A DNA stretch of 43,803 nucleotides from Actinomycetes bacterium (GTDB lineage Bacteria; Actinomycetota; Actinomycetes; S36-B12): NCBI GenBank assembly GCA_024639145.1, contig JAHEIZ010000012.1, positions 1-43,803 on the forward strand, in the 5' to 3' direction. Shown in pieces: positions 35,299-42,015 of the stretch. A program made the translations under genes and the position numbers. Each line of letters opens with the position of its first letter. Within the stretch, counting starts at the first letter, position 1. The notes below the pieces were generated by a model that worked only from the letters and a program-made list of their open reading frames with translations, did no database searches and was not told the DNA's origin.

Positions 35299-35332
35299 AG
35301 TATACGTACTCTCTAGGGGGATTCCCCTCGTG
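35299..35332 (-). promoter_or_regulatory. Leaderless promoter and palindromic element of the DUF4012 operon
   Basis: Minus-strand TATACT (35299-35304) ends 6 nt before GTG 35292. Upstream, the palindrome GGGGATTCCCC (35317-35327) sits near the -35 position. The enclosing minus-strand sequence CACGAGGGGAATCCCCCTA nearly repeats the element at 20246-20264. Confidence 0.45.
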
Positions 35333-35376
35333 CGCGAGGGGCAGGACCCTCACGATCAGGCATCGATTCCACGGGC

Positions 35377-35416
35377 TTGAGGATGTCAGATGGCCGTTCT
35401 ATCCTGGACATATGTC
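35377..35416 (+). promoter_or_regulatory. Promoter and operator of the toxin-antitoxin operon
   Basis: -35 TTGAGG (35377-35382), 17-bp spacer and -10 TATCCT (35400-35405) end 6 nt before the antitoxin ATG, giving a leaderless message. The perfect palindrome GACATATGTC (35407-35416) covers the start codon and expected start point. The half-site ATGTCA also occurs at 35383-35388. This suits autorepression by the HTH antitoxin. Confidence 0.6.
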
Positions 35417-35846
35417 ACTTCCAGTTCCCACCGGCGTGAAGGCATCCGACATCGGCGTCGCGATCACCGATCTAGGCGACCCCGCGACCAGGGCCCGTCT
35501 CTCGGCGCCGGCCATCGAGATCGTCGGCAACATTGCTCACCTGTGGGGGTTGTCGACCGCAGCCACCTGCGGCTTGCTGGGCGGCATCAGTGAGCGCACC
35601 TGGCGACGCTGGCAGTCGCAATCACCCGTTCTCGATCAGGATGCACTCACTCGCGTATCCCTGGTCATCGGCATCCACCGATCACTCCGCATCGTGTTCG
35701 GCCCTTCGCTCGGCGATGCGTGGCCTGGTATTTCGAACACGCATCCACTCTTCGCCGGCAGCACGCCAATTGACACGATTCTCAGCGGCGGCATCCCGCA
35801 GCTGCTTGCTGTCCGCGAACTCGTCGACGGCTGGCGCCATCAGTGA
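35412..35846 (+). CDS. Xre/MbcA/ParS-type antitoxin
   Basis: 144 residues. The N-terminal two thirds are helical with a Xre-like HTH (AHLWGLSTAATCGLLGGISE then TWRRWQ). The last 40 residues match the toxin-binding MbcA/ParS/Xre domain (DUF2384): HPLFAGSTPIDTILSGGIPQ and LLAVRELVDGW. The antitoxin blocks the RES toxin and normally represses its own promoter. The ATG is fixed by a full -35/-10 promoter ending 6 nt upstream and lies inside a 10-bp palindrome. Its stop overlaps the toxin start as GTGA, the usual order and coupling of MbcA-MbcT pairs. Confidence 0.9.
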   Translation: MSLPVPTGVKASDIGVAITDLGDPATRARLSAPAIEIVGNIAHLWGLSTAATCGLLGGISERTWRRWQSQSPVLDQDALTRVSLVIGIHRSLRIVFGPSLGDAWPGISNTHPLFAGSTPIDTILSGGIPQLLAVRELVDGWRHQ

Positions 35847-36559
35847 AGACTCGGGCTGAAGATCTTGTCGAGGAGGTTTTCCACCTCCGCGACACCATTC
35901 GGCTGATCCCCTCTATTTGGGATGAACCCGTTCTCGACGACGCCTGCGGCGGCAATACCGTGCTGCTCTCAGCAGCCGATGAGCTTGATGCTGCAACGGA
36001 TTCTCAGGCATCTGCAGAGGCCGGACGGGGCTCACGACTCGGCCTTCCGGCCGGATTCCTGCTACCCGTGAATGATCGACTACACAGTCACATCGTTAAC
36101 GGGGCCTTCACCCATCCGAGCGAGAAGTCGCGTTTCTCCTTGCGGAATCGCGGTGCTTGGTACGCGAGTGAGAACTCAGCCGGCGCAAAGGCGGAAGTTG
36201 AGCATCACCGCCAACTCATGTTCGCTGACATGGATCACGTGGTGCTCTCCTCGCACTTTCCCTTGTCCCTCAGGTTTTCTGCTTGGGCTTCCGACATCAA
36301 TGCCCGCCTTCACGTCATCGACTCTTCCCATCACGACCTCCTCGACCCGGATTCAGTTGTCGCCTCCCGGTCGCTCGCCGGTGAACTGATTGGGCTCGGA
36401 AGTCTCGGGGTGCACTATCCAAGTGTTCGCGCAGTTGGGCTCTCGAATATTGCGTGCTTCCAACCCAGCATCGTGCAGAACGTGCGCCTGCACGAGAGAT
36501 TCCTGGTCGAGTGGAACTCACCCCTGGCCTCGGCCCACTGGGCGTCCTCCGCCGCTTAG
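35843..36559 (+). CDS. RES-domain toxin (NAD-degrading)
   Basis: 238 residues from GTG 35843. The RES fold is visible as SRFSLRNRGAWYASENSAGA with AKAEVEHHR (the Arg, Tyr and Glu cluster), SRSLAGELIGLGSLGVHYPS (the conserved Ser region) and GLSNIACFQPSIV. RES toxins such as MbcT and ParT degrade or transfer ADP-ribose from NAD, stopping growth until the antitoxin neutralises them. The gene is full length, so the module is probably active. The coupling to the Xre/MbcA antitoxin makes the assignment firm. Its stop overlaps the stop of the convergent priming transferase. Confidence 0.9.
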   Translation: MKTRAEDLVEEVFHLRDTIRLIPSIWDEPVLDDACGGNTVLLSAADELDAATDSQASAEAGRGSRLGLPAGFLLPVNDRLHSHIVNGAFTHPSEKSRFSLRNRGAWYASENSAGAKAEVEHHRQLMFADMDHVVLSSHFPLSLRFSAWASDINARLHVIDSSHHDLLDPDSVVASRSLAGELIGLGSLGVHYPSVRAVGLSNIACFQPSIVQNVRLHERFLVEWNSPLASAHWASSAA

Positions 36560-38049
36560 TAAGCGCCGTCGCCCATCAGCACAACCTTGACGGTCTTGGC
36601 CACGATGACCAGATCGAGGGCGGGCGACCAGTGCTCGACATAGTCGAGATCCAGGCGCATGCGCTCCTCCCAGTCGACCTGCTTGCGGCCGGCGACCTGC
36701 CAGAGGCCGGTCAGGCCGGGCTTGGTCAGGTGACGGCGATGATCGGCGTCGTCCATCAAGGGCACTTCGTCGAGCATGACGGGGCGCGGGCCGACGAGTG
36801 ACATCGAGCCGCCGATCACGTTGACGACCTGCGGCATCTCGTCGATCGACCAGCGACGCAGGAAGCGGCCGAAGCCGGTGATGCGCGGGTCGCGGCGGTA
36901 ACGCTCGGTGATGCCCTCATCGGGAACGCCGATGACCTCGTCGCGAATCTGATCAGCACCGACATGCATCGTACGGAACTTCGCGACAGTGATGAGCTGG
37001 CCACCGCGACCGATGCGCTCCTGCTTGTAGAGCATCGGGCCACGACTGGTGAGCTTCACGCCAATTGCGGCCACGAGCATGAACGGCGAGAAGAGAATGA
37101 AGAGGCCGACACCGACGATCACGTCGAGCATGCGCTTAATCGCACGCTTCGGGCCGGTCAGGTGTGGCTCATCGAGATGCAGCAGCGGCAGGTCGGCGGC
37201 CATGCGCATCGTCACGCGCGGGCCGGCGACATCGCCGACTGTGGGGGCCACGAGCAGGTCAACGCGCGGACCCTCAAGGCGCCAGGCAAGGCGCTGGATC
37301 ACGGTGTGACCGAGCTGCGGGGAACCAGCAACCGCAACGGTATCTGCGTCTGCCAGAGCAATGCGGGCCATGACCTCGTCGAGCCACGCATCAAGAGCAT
37401 CGTCATCGACTTCCGTCGACGGCTCCTGAATGTCATCGACCACGGTGAAACCCGCGACCGGGTCGCGATCGAGCATGTCGACAACATCAGACTTCTGCGG
37501 CTCGGCGCCGATCACGATCGTGCGATGCAAGTAGTGCCCGTAGCGGCGCTCATGACGCAGCCAGGCGCGCAGAGTCCAGCGCACGGCGAGTAGCAGAATG
37601 ATTCCGGTGGCAAATGTGATGACGACGAAGCCGCGCGAGAGATCGACCTTGAAGACGAACACGGCGACAGCGATCGCACCGAACACGACAGCAGTCGCAC
37701 CCACAACTCGCTTGAACTCCTCCGAGCCCACGCCGAGGATGCGCGTGTCATACGCCCCGCGGAACACCAACGTGGTGATCCAGGCGAGCACGACGATCAC
37801 GACGAACGACACGTAAGTCGGATTGTTCAACTCAACCGAATAGGGGATCGCCCAGCGCAGAACGAAGCCGACGATGCCCGCGATCAAGATCGCCAGGGAG
37901 TCGAAGACGAACGCACGAGTCGCATACACCCGCAGCGGGTCGCGGCGCAGATGCGGGCGATCGCGATGGGAGTGAGCCTCAGCCCAACCGATGCGGGCGG
38001 GGGTGGAGACGCCGGCGGCCTCATCGATGTCGGAACGATCCTCGATCAT
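36556..38049 (-). CDS. Polyprenyl-phosphate sugar-1-phosphate transferase (priming glycosyltransferase)
   Basis: 497 residues from ATG 38049, chosen because GAGGAGG lies 5-6 nt upstream; an in-frame GTG at 38055 is possible. Four or five N-terminal membrane helices (about 35-170) precede a Rossmann-like domain (RTIVIGAEPQKSDVVDML). Then comes the catalytic bacterial sugar transferase domain after KRMLDVIVGVGLFILFSPF: QERIGRGGQ, AKFRTM, RRWSIDEMPQVVNVIGGSMS and LVGPRPV, with GLTGLWQVAGR. Family role: transfers sugar-1-phosphate from a UDP-sugar to undecaprenyl (decaprenyl) phosphate, the first step of repeat-unit assembly. Glucose-1-P or galactose-1-P is usual; specificity is not readable. It probably starts the glycan exported by the Wzm/Wzt pair. 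Confidence 0.92.
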   Translation of the reverse strand: MIEDRSDIDEAAGVSTPARIGWAEAHSHRDRPHLRRDPLRVYATRAFVFDSLAILIAGIVGFVLRWAIPYSVELNNPTYVSFVVIVVLAWITTLVFRGAYDTRILGVGSEEFKRVVGATAVVFGAIAVAVFVFKVDLSRGFVVITFATGIILLLAVRWTLRAWLRHERRYGHYLHRTIVIGAEPQKSDVVDMLDRDPVAGFTVVDDIQEPSTEVDDDALDAWLDEVMARIALADADTVAVAGSPQLGHTVIQRLAWRLEGPRVDLLVAPTVGDVAGPRVTMRMAADLPLLHLDEPHLTGPKRAIKRMLDVIVGVGLFILFSPFMLVAAIGVKLTSRGPMLYKQERIGRGGQLITVAKFRTMHVGADQIRDEVIGVPDEGITERYRRDPRITGFGRFLRRWSIDEMPQVVNVIGGSMSLVGPRPVMLDEVPLMDDADHRRHLTKPGLTGLWQVAGRKQVDWEERMRLDLDYVEHWSPALDLVIVAKTVKVVLMGDGAY

Positions 38050-38250
38050 GGCCACCTCCTCGCGCCTGGATCAGGACCCCGCCGGGTGGCTGGCGTCCTT
38101 CTAGGGGGAAGTCTGGCACGGTCAGCCCCTCGTAGGGCCCTGCGCATCGTCACATTTCGGGCACGAGTGGTCTGATTCCGACCTGTCAGGCGACAGTGAG
38201 CCCCCTACGGCCGGCGCGGGCCTCTCTGCGGGGAGTGGAGTACCTCCCCC

Positions 38251-38256
38251 TAGCGT
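38251..38256 (+). promoter_or_regulatory. -10 element of leaderless CDF promoter
   Basis: TAGCGT ends 6 nt before ATG 38263, and no Shine-Dalgarno sequence is present. No good -35 is seen. The preceding CCTCCCCC resembles the TCCCCCTAG stretches at 35313-35322 and 38101-38109 (minus strand). Confidence 0.4.
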
Positions 38257-38262
38257 TGCGCC

Positions 38263-39174
38263 ATGGGCTCCGGTCATGACCACTCCTCCGCAGCGATAGC
38301 CGCGCCGCGCAAGCGACTCCTGGCCGTGCTGCTCATCTCGGCCGTCATCTTGATCGTCGAGGTGATCGGAGCGATTCGCTCGGGCAGCCTGGCCCTGCTG
38401 GCCGATGCCGGTCACATGCTCACGGACGTAGCGGGCGTGGCCCTGGCCCTGCTGGCCGTGACGTTTGCTGCGCGCAAGGCCAGCCCCGAACGCACCTTCG
38501 GCTACTACCGCGTGGAGATCCTCGCGGCAGTCATCAACGCTGTGCTGCTCTTCGGAGTCTCGATCTACTTGCTCATCGAGTCGTGGTCGCGCTGGAACTC
38601 ACCCCACGAGGTTGAAGGCGGAGTCGTCCTGATCTTCGCGGGCGTTGGTGTGGTGGCGAATCTCGTGTCGTTCTTCATTCTGCGCGGCGGTGCGAAGGAC
38701 AGCCTGAACGTGCGCGGCGCTTACCTCGAAGTAGTCGGCGATCTGCTCGGCTCCATCACCGTCATCATCGCCGCACTCATCATCATGGCCACCGGCTGGG
38801 AACGCGCAGATGCGCTGGCATCCGCCGTGGTTGCGCTGATGATGCTGCCGCGCACCTGGTCACTACTGCGCGAAGCAGTCGACGTGCTTCTTGAAGCGGC
38901 ACCGAAGGGCGTGAACATCGCCGAGGTACGGGCGCACATCCTCGAGGTCGACGGCGTCATTGATGCGCATGACTTGCACGTCTGGACGATCACCTCGGGT
39001 CAGCCGGTGATGAGCGCGCATGTCGTGGTGTCTGACGAAACCCTCGCGGGCGAATCAGCGCGGGTGCTCGACGAGCTGCATGAATGCCTTGCCCATCACT
39101 TCGACGTCAGCCACTGCACCTTCCAGATCGAAGGCCTCGACCAGGCCTCGAAGGAGACCCCGGGGCACCTCTAG
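38263..39174 (+). CDS. Cation diffusion facilitator (zinc-type CzcD/ZitB-like)
   Basis: 303 residues with six membrane helices and a C-terminal cytoplasmic domain. Helix 2 holds LADAGHMLTD (H-x-x-x-D) and helix 5 holds GAYLEVVGDLLGS, where the usual H-x-x-x-D reads E-x-x-x-D. From memory, Glu is common at this place in actinobacterial members, so it is probably functional. The C-terminal domain has DAHDLHVWTITSGQPVMSAH, the CDF dimerisation domain with metal-binding His residues. The short N-terminal GSGHDHSS is a small His cluster. It exports Zn(II) or related divalent ions by proton antiport. A degenerate copy of codons for MMLPRTWSLLREAVDVL lies at 40427-40489. Confidence 0.92.
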   Translation: MGSGHDHSSAAIAAPRKRLLAVLLISAVILIVEVIGAIRSGSLALLADAGHMLTDVAGVALALLAVTFAARKASPERTFGYYRVEILAAVINAVLLFGVSIYLLIESWSRWNSPHEVEGGVVLIFAGVGVVANLVSFFILRGGAKDSLNVRGAYLEVVGDLLGSITVIIAALIIMATGWERADALASAVVALMMLPRTWSLLREAVDVLLEAAPKGVNIAEVRAHILEVDGVIDAHDLHVWTITSGQPVMSAHVVVSDETLAGESARVLDELHECLAHHFDVSHCTFQIEGLDQASKETPGHL

Positions 39175-39199
39175 ATCACAGATTGAACGTCGACCGTGG

Positions 39200-40384
39200 T
39201 CACCAGCCGTACTCATCATTCGCTTCACCGTTGTAGGCCCTGAGCATCTGCTGGTTCTGGTAGTCGTCGAGGGATCCGACACTGTTGCCTCTGCCCGAAT
39301 TCTTCTCGGATTCGGACTCCTCGCCGGCTTCTTCCTCGATGATCGGCGCTGGGGACGCGGCCCATTTCGGCTTGGCGAAGGCGGCCTTTTTCTGAGCGTC
39401 CTCGGAATCGCCGATGCTCATCTCATCGAAATTCGCATGGCGAACTGTCGCACGCGCCGTCTGTCGCTGCGAGGCCCGAAGCTGCTGGGTCCGACGTGCC
39501 AACTCCCTCGCGTGGGTGAGGCTCGTCGCTTTAGTTGTCTTCACTTCCTCGAGTTCTGCACTGATCTGCTCCCCGCGAGCTTGCATGTCAACTCGATGGT
39601 CACTCGCAAGCAATGTGTCGGACTTGATCGGATCATGGCGGCCGGCGTCACCGAATCGACCTTGAACAGCATCACGAGCGTCACGCCACGTGGCCTGATT
39701 TGCATATTCGCCTTGTAGGCCAGCGGCATCTCTTTGCGCACTGCGCTCCCAGGGAAGTAGGGCGCGATTGCCGATGCGCTTGCGCCACTGATATCCCGAA
39801 GCGGTCTTCAGCCGACTCTTCGCGCGTGCCAAATGAGCATCACGGGCCATCGAACCTGACTTCTCCAGACCACCTCGAACTCCCGACCACGCCGCACCGA
39901 GTAGCGGAAGAGCACCGAAGCCCATGCCCACCCATGCGCCGAAACTTGCGAGACCCTTACCGAACGACTTCATGTGATCGCCGAAAGATCGGTTGATCTT
40001 CTGAGGAGGCTTGCTCGATGACTCGCCATCAGCAGCCTTGACCTGATTCCAGATCTCATCGCGCTTCCAGGACCTGCCACCCGGTTCACGAACAGTCTCG
40101 CCCGCCCCCTGCGGTCGTCTTGCAGACGTTGAGCCATCTGCGGCCTCACCAATCAAGGGCTTGAGCAATGGCTGCGGTGCGTCGGAGTCACTTGACGCAT
40201 GCCGTGCCAATGGCTCCTGGTAGTAGTCGTCGTCAGCGTCATCGGACTTGAGTGAGTAGCCACCGGAATCACGCTTCGGCGAGCTCTTGTAGTAATCGTC
40301 CTCGCCATACCCACCACCCATGAGGCGGTGTCGCATCCAATAGTTCAGCATGTCCTGACGCGACTCGGCGAGGTTTTCGGACAC
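39200..40384 (-). CDS. Protein of unknown function, disordered N-terminus and glycine-rich hydrophobic core
   Basis: 394 residues if started at GTG 40384; an in-frame TTG at 40414 is possible. I prefer the GTG because a promoter-like TTGATT-16 bp-AATAAT ends 6 nt before it. Residues about 15-130 are polar and low in complexity, with Tyr/Asp runs (GGGYGEDDYYKSS, KSDDADDDYYQEP). Residues about 130-175 form a Gly/Ala-rich hydrophobic segment (FGKGLASFGAWVGMGFGALP then LLGAAW) that may touch or cross a membrane. The rest is basic and helical, probably coiled coil (QISAELEEVKTTKATSLTHA), with an acidic tail (IIEEEAGEESESEK). No signal peptide or known domain. Architecture matches the neighbour at 40506-41423. 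Confidence 0.55.
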   Translation of the reverse strand: MSENLAESRQDMLNYWMRHRLMGGGYGEDDYYKSSPKRDSGGYSLKSDDADDDYYQEPLARHASSDSDAPQPLLKPLIGEAADGSTSARRPQGAGETVREPGGRSWKRDEIWNQVKAADGESSSKPPQKINRSFGDHMKSFGKGLASFGAWVGMGFGALPLLGAAWSGVRGGLEKSGSMARDAHLARAKSRLKTASGYQWRKRIGNRALLPWERSAQRDAAGLQGEYANQATWRDARDAVQGRFGDAGRHDPIKSDTLLASDHRVDMQARGEQISAELEEVKTTKATSLTHARELARRTQQLRASQRQTARATVRHANFDEMSIGDSEDAQKKAAFAKPKWAASPAPIIEEEAGEESESEKNSGRGNSVGSLDDYQNQQMLRAYNGEANDEYGW

Positions 40385-40390
40385 GTGGGG

Positions 40391-40418
40391 ATTATTCCAT
40401 GCCCGGCGGGTCAATCAA
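40391..40418 (-). promoter_or_regulatory. Leaderless promoter of the unknown gene at 39200-40384
   Basis: Minus strand: -35 TTGATT (40413-40418), 16-bp spacer, -10 AATAAT (40391-40396), then 6 nt to GTG 40384. Confidence 0.45.
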
Positions 40419-40426
40419 GGAGAGTG

Positions 40427-40495
40427 ATGATGCTGCCGCGCATCTGGTCACTCCTGCGCGAGGCCCTGGACGTGCTGCACGTGGCGGGATCGTGA
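40427..40495 (+). pseudogene. Remnant of a cation diffusion facilitator gene
   Basis: The 63 bp at 40427-40489 align without gaps to 38839-38901 in the intact CDF gene: 51 of 63 bases match and 16 of 21 codons give the same residue (MMLPRIWSLLREALDVLHVAG). Several differences are synonymous. The frame stops at TGA 40493-40495, and no similarity extends upstream. It lies in the 121-bp gap between the two unknown genes, in the same relative place as the CDF 3-prime end next to gene 39200. AAGGAG at 40417-40422 precedes the first ATG, so a 22-residue peptide could be made, but a decayed fragment is more likely. Confidence 0.7.
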
Positions 40496-40505
40496 TCGCT
40501 GAAAC

Positions 40506-41423
40506 TTAACCCACACGAAATAGTCGTCGAGCCTCCTTTTCGGCGTCGGCCATCTTCGCTCGGGTGGGAGCGATGAACCTCTTCCAGGAGTCTGACTTCA
40601 AGTCTCCGTCGCTGAAGGCGCGCTTGAAGTTGTTCACCATGTTGTAGCCCGTGTAGTTCCTGCGATTGGTCGCCAGTCCGATCCTGGCCCGGTCCACTCC
40701 CTGGAGGTACTTCTGATTCTTGCCCTGGAGCCGGGCCTCCTCCTGCACATAGCCGTCGTAACCCATCTCCTCGATTAACTGCGACTTCTTCGCCGGGTCA
40801 AGATGCGTACTGAGCTGCGCCTCGGTTTCGTATTGCTTTTTCTGACGTATGCGTGCCTGGCGACGGTTGTAATTCGCGCCGATGAGGCCATGGCGAATCA
40901 GGTTGTAGCCCGAGAGATTCTTCACTACGCCGCCAAGCCCCTTGGCGAAGCGAGAGAGACCGCCACCGATGCTCGCCCACGCGCTCTTCTTGGGCTTCTT
41001 CTTCGCCGGTTGAGCTGCTTGCACGTCCTGGGAGTCTGGCGAACTGAGCCTGTCGTCAGCAATCGCTGCTGCTTTGGGCTGCTCATAACCGCCGACGCCG
41101 GCGAATACTCGATCGAGATCTGAATCAGCAGACTCACCCGGCATCACCGCAGGCTGCTCGCGCTCCTCGGACTCCGGTCGTGAATTCGTGCTGCTCACTG
41201 ACGGCAAGCGCATGGCCGCCGGTGGGGAATCGACGTCGGCGTCATCATCATCGGCGTAGGGGTCAAAGCCACCCATGAGGGGGTTCGCTTCTTCCTCGGA
41301 CCCCCTGCTCTCTCTGTCGGGCCGCCGAGCGAACGTGTCCGAGGCGTCGGCATCGTTATTACTCAAATGCCCGAACATGAAATTCCTGAACGTCGATGAA
41401 CTCTCATCGGCGTGGATCGTCAC
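40506..41423 (-). CDS. Protein of unknown function, architecture like the 39200-40384 product
   Basis: 305 residues from GTG 41423, with GGGAGGA about 8 nt upstream. Residues 1-130 are acidic and low in complexity (NPLMGGFDPYADDDDADVD), rich in Ser, Pro, Glu and Asp. A Lys cluster (AKKKPKKSAW) leads into a Gly-rich amphipathic stretch (IGGGLSRFAKGLGGVVKNLS). The C-terminal 130 residues are basic and helical with many Tyr, Asn, Arg and Lys (RRQARIRQKKQYETEAQLST; GYNMVNNFKRAF). The LMGG-x-x-x-Y-x-(D)D motif occurs in both this protein and its neighbour. No known domain, signal peptide or catalytic motif recognised. It may be a structural, scaffold or membrane-associated protein; function unknown. 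Confidence 0.55.
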   Translation of the reverse strand: MTIHADESSSTFRNFMFGHLSNNDADASDTFARRPDRESRGSEEEANPLMGGFDPYADDDDADVDSPPAAMRLPSVSSTNSRPESEEREQPAVMPGESADSDLDRVFAGVGGYEQPKAAAIADDRLSSPDSQDVQAAQPAKKKPKKSAWASIGGGLSRFAKGLGGVVKNLSGYNLIRHGLIGANYNRRQARIRQKKQYETEAQLSTHLDPAKKSQLIEEMGYDGYVQEEARLQGKNQKYLQGVDRARIGLATNRRNYTGYNMVNNFKRAFSDGDLKSDSWKRFIAPTRAKMADAEKEARRLFRVG

Positions 41424-41437
41424 GCCGCAGATCCTCC

Positions 41438-41461
41438 CACGATCCGCCTCGCGGGATCGTG
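41438..41461. promoter_or_regulatory. Inverted repeat between divergent genes
   Basis: CACGATCC (41438-41445) and GGATCGTG (41454-41461) are perfect 8-bp arms with an 8-bp spacer, 15 bp upstream of the minus-strand GTG at 41423. Operator or leader hairpin. Confidence 0.35.
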
Positions 41462-41563
41462 CCTATTCCTCGTCCTTCCTTGCGGCGGCGTCGCCTTGCC
41501 GTTCCGTCCCTCGGCACGGCGTCCGAGGCTAACGCGTGACCGTCGAGTGAGGCAGCCGCCGCT

Positions 41564-41637
41564 GCTGAGATGCGGAGGATTCCGATTGCAGGCTCCGCAG
41601 ATGCGGTCTAGATTTCATCTTTATGCCGCAGATTCGG
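41564..41637 (+). repeat. Three 12-bp repeats at 31-bp spacing over the mod promoter
   Basis: GCTGAGATGCGG (41564-41575), CCGCAGATGCGG (41595-41606) and CCGCAGATTCGG (41626-41637) start exactly 31 bp apart. The middle copy is a palindrome (CCGCA-GA-TGCGG) between -35 and -10. The others lie upstream of the -35 and just after the start codon. Likely regulator sites on one face of the DNA. Confidence 0.55.
41586..41614 (+). promoter_or_regulatory. Promoter of the molybdate operon
   Basis: -35 TTGCAG (41586-41591), 17-bp spacer, -10 TAGATT (41609-41614). The -10 ends 8 nt before ATG 41623, implying a leaderless or nearly leaderless message. A palindrome fills the end of the spacer. Confidence 0.6.
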
Positions 41638-42015
41638 ATTTCGGACGCCGCCAGCCTCATGGGGGTCAGCGATGACACCGTGCGCCGGTGGGTCGATTCC
41701 GGCCGCCTGACCGGAGCCACCGACGAAGCCGGTCGCAAGACCGTCGACAGCGCCGAGATCGCCGCCCTGCTCTCCGAGGCAGCTGCTGACGTTGACCGCC
41801 CGGTGCCGACCTCGGCCCGCAATCGCTTCCCGGGGATCGTCACCAGAGTCGAGCGCGACGGCGTGATGGCCCTGGTCGAGGTGCAGTCGGGCCCACATCG
41901 CATCGTCTCGCTCATCAGCCGCGAGGGTGCCGATGAGCTCGGCCTCGAGCCCGGTGTCATCGTCGCGGCGAGCGTTAAGTCCACGAATGTCGTCATCGAA
42001 CTCGAGAGTCACTGA
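41623..42015 (+). CDS. HTH-TOBE molybdate-responsive regulator or molybdate-binding protein
   Basis: 130 residues. The N-terminal half is a MerR/excisionase-like winged helix (ISDAASLMGVSDDTVRRWVD then SGRLTG). Residues about 65-128 form a single TOBE/Mop domain (ARNRFPGIVTRVERDGVMAL, SLISREGADELGLEPGVIVA) that binds molybdate or tungstate oxyanions. The combination is common in actinobacteria directly before modA and is thought to act like ModE. The ATG lacks a Shine-Dalgarno sequence and sits 8 nt after a good -10. The promoter carries three 31-bp-spaced repeats, likely for autoregulation. Its stop overlaps modA as TGATG. Confidence 0.85.
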   Translation: MPQIRISDAASLMGVSDDTVRRWVDSGRLTGATDEAGRKTVDSAEIAALLSEAAADVDRPVPTSARNRFPGIVTRVERDGVMALVEVQSGPHRIVSLISREGADELGLEPGVIVAASVKSTNVVIELESH

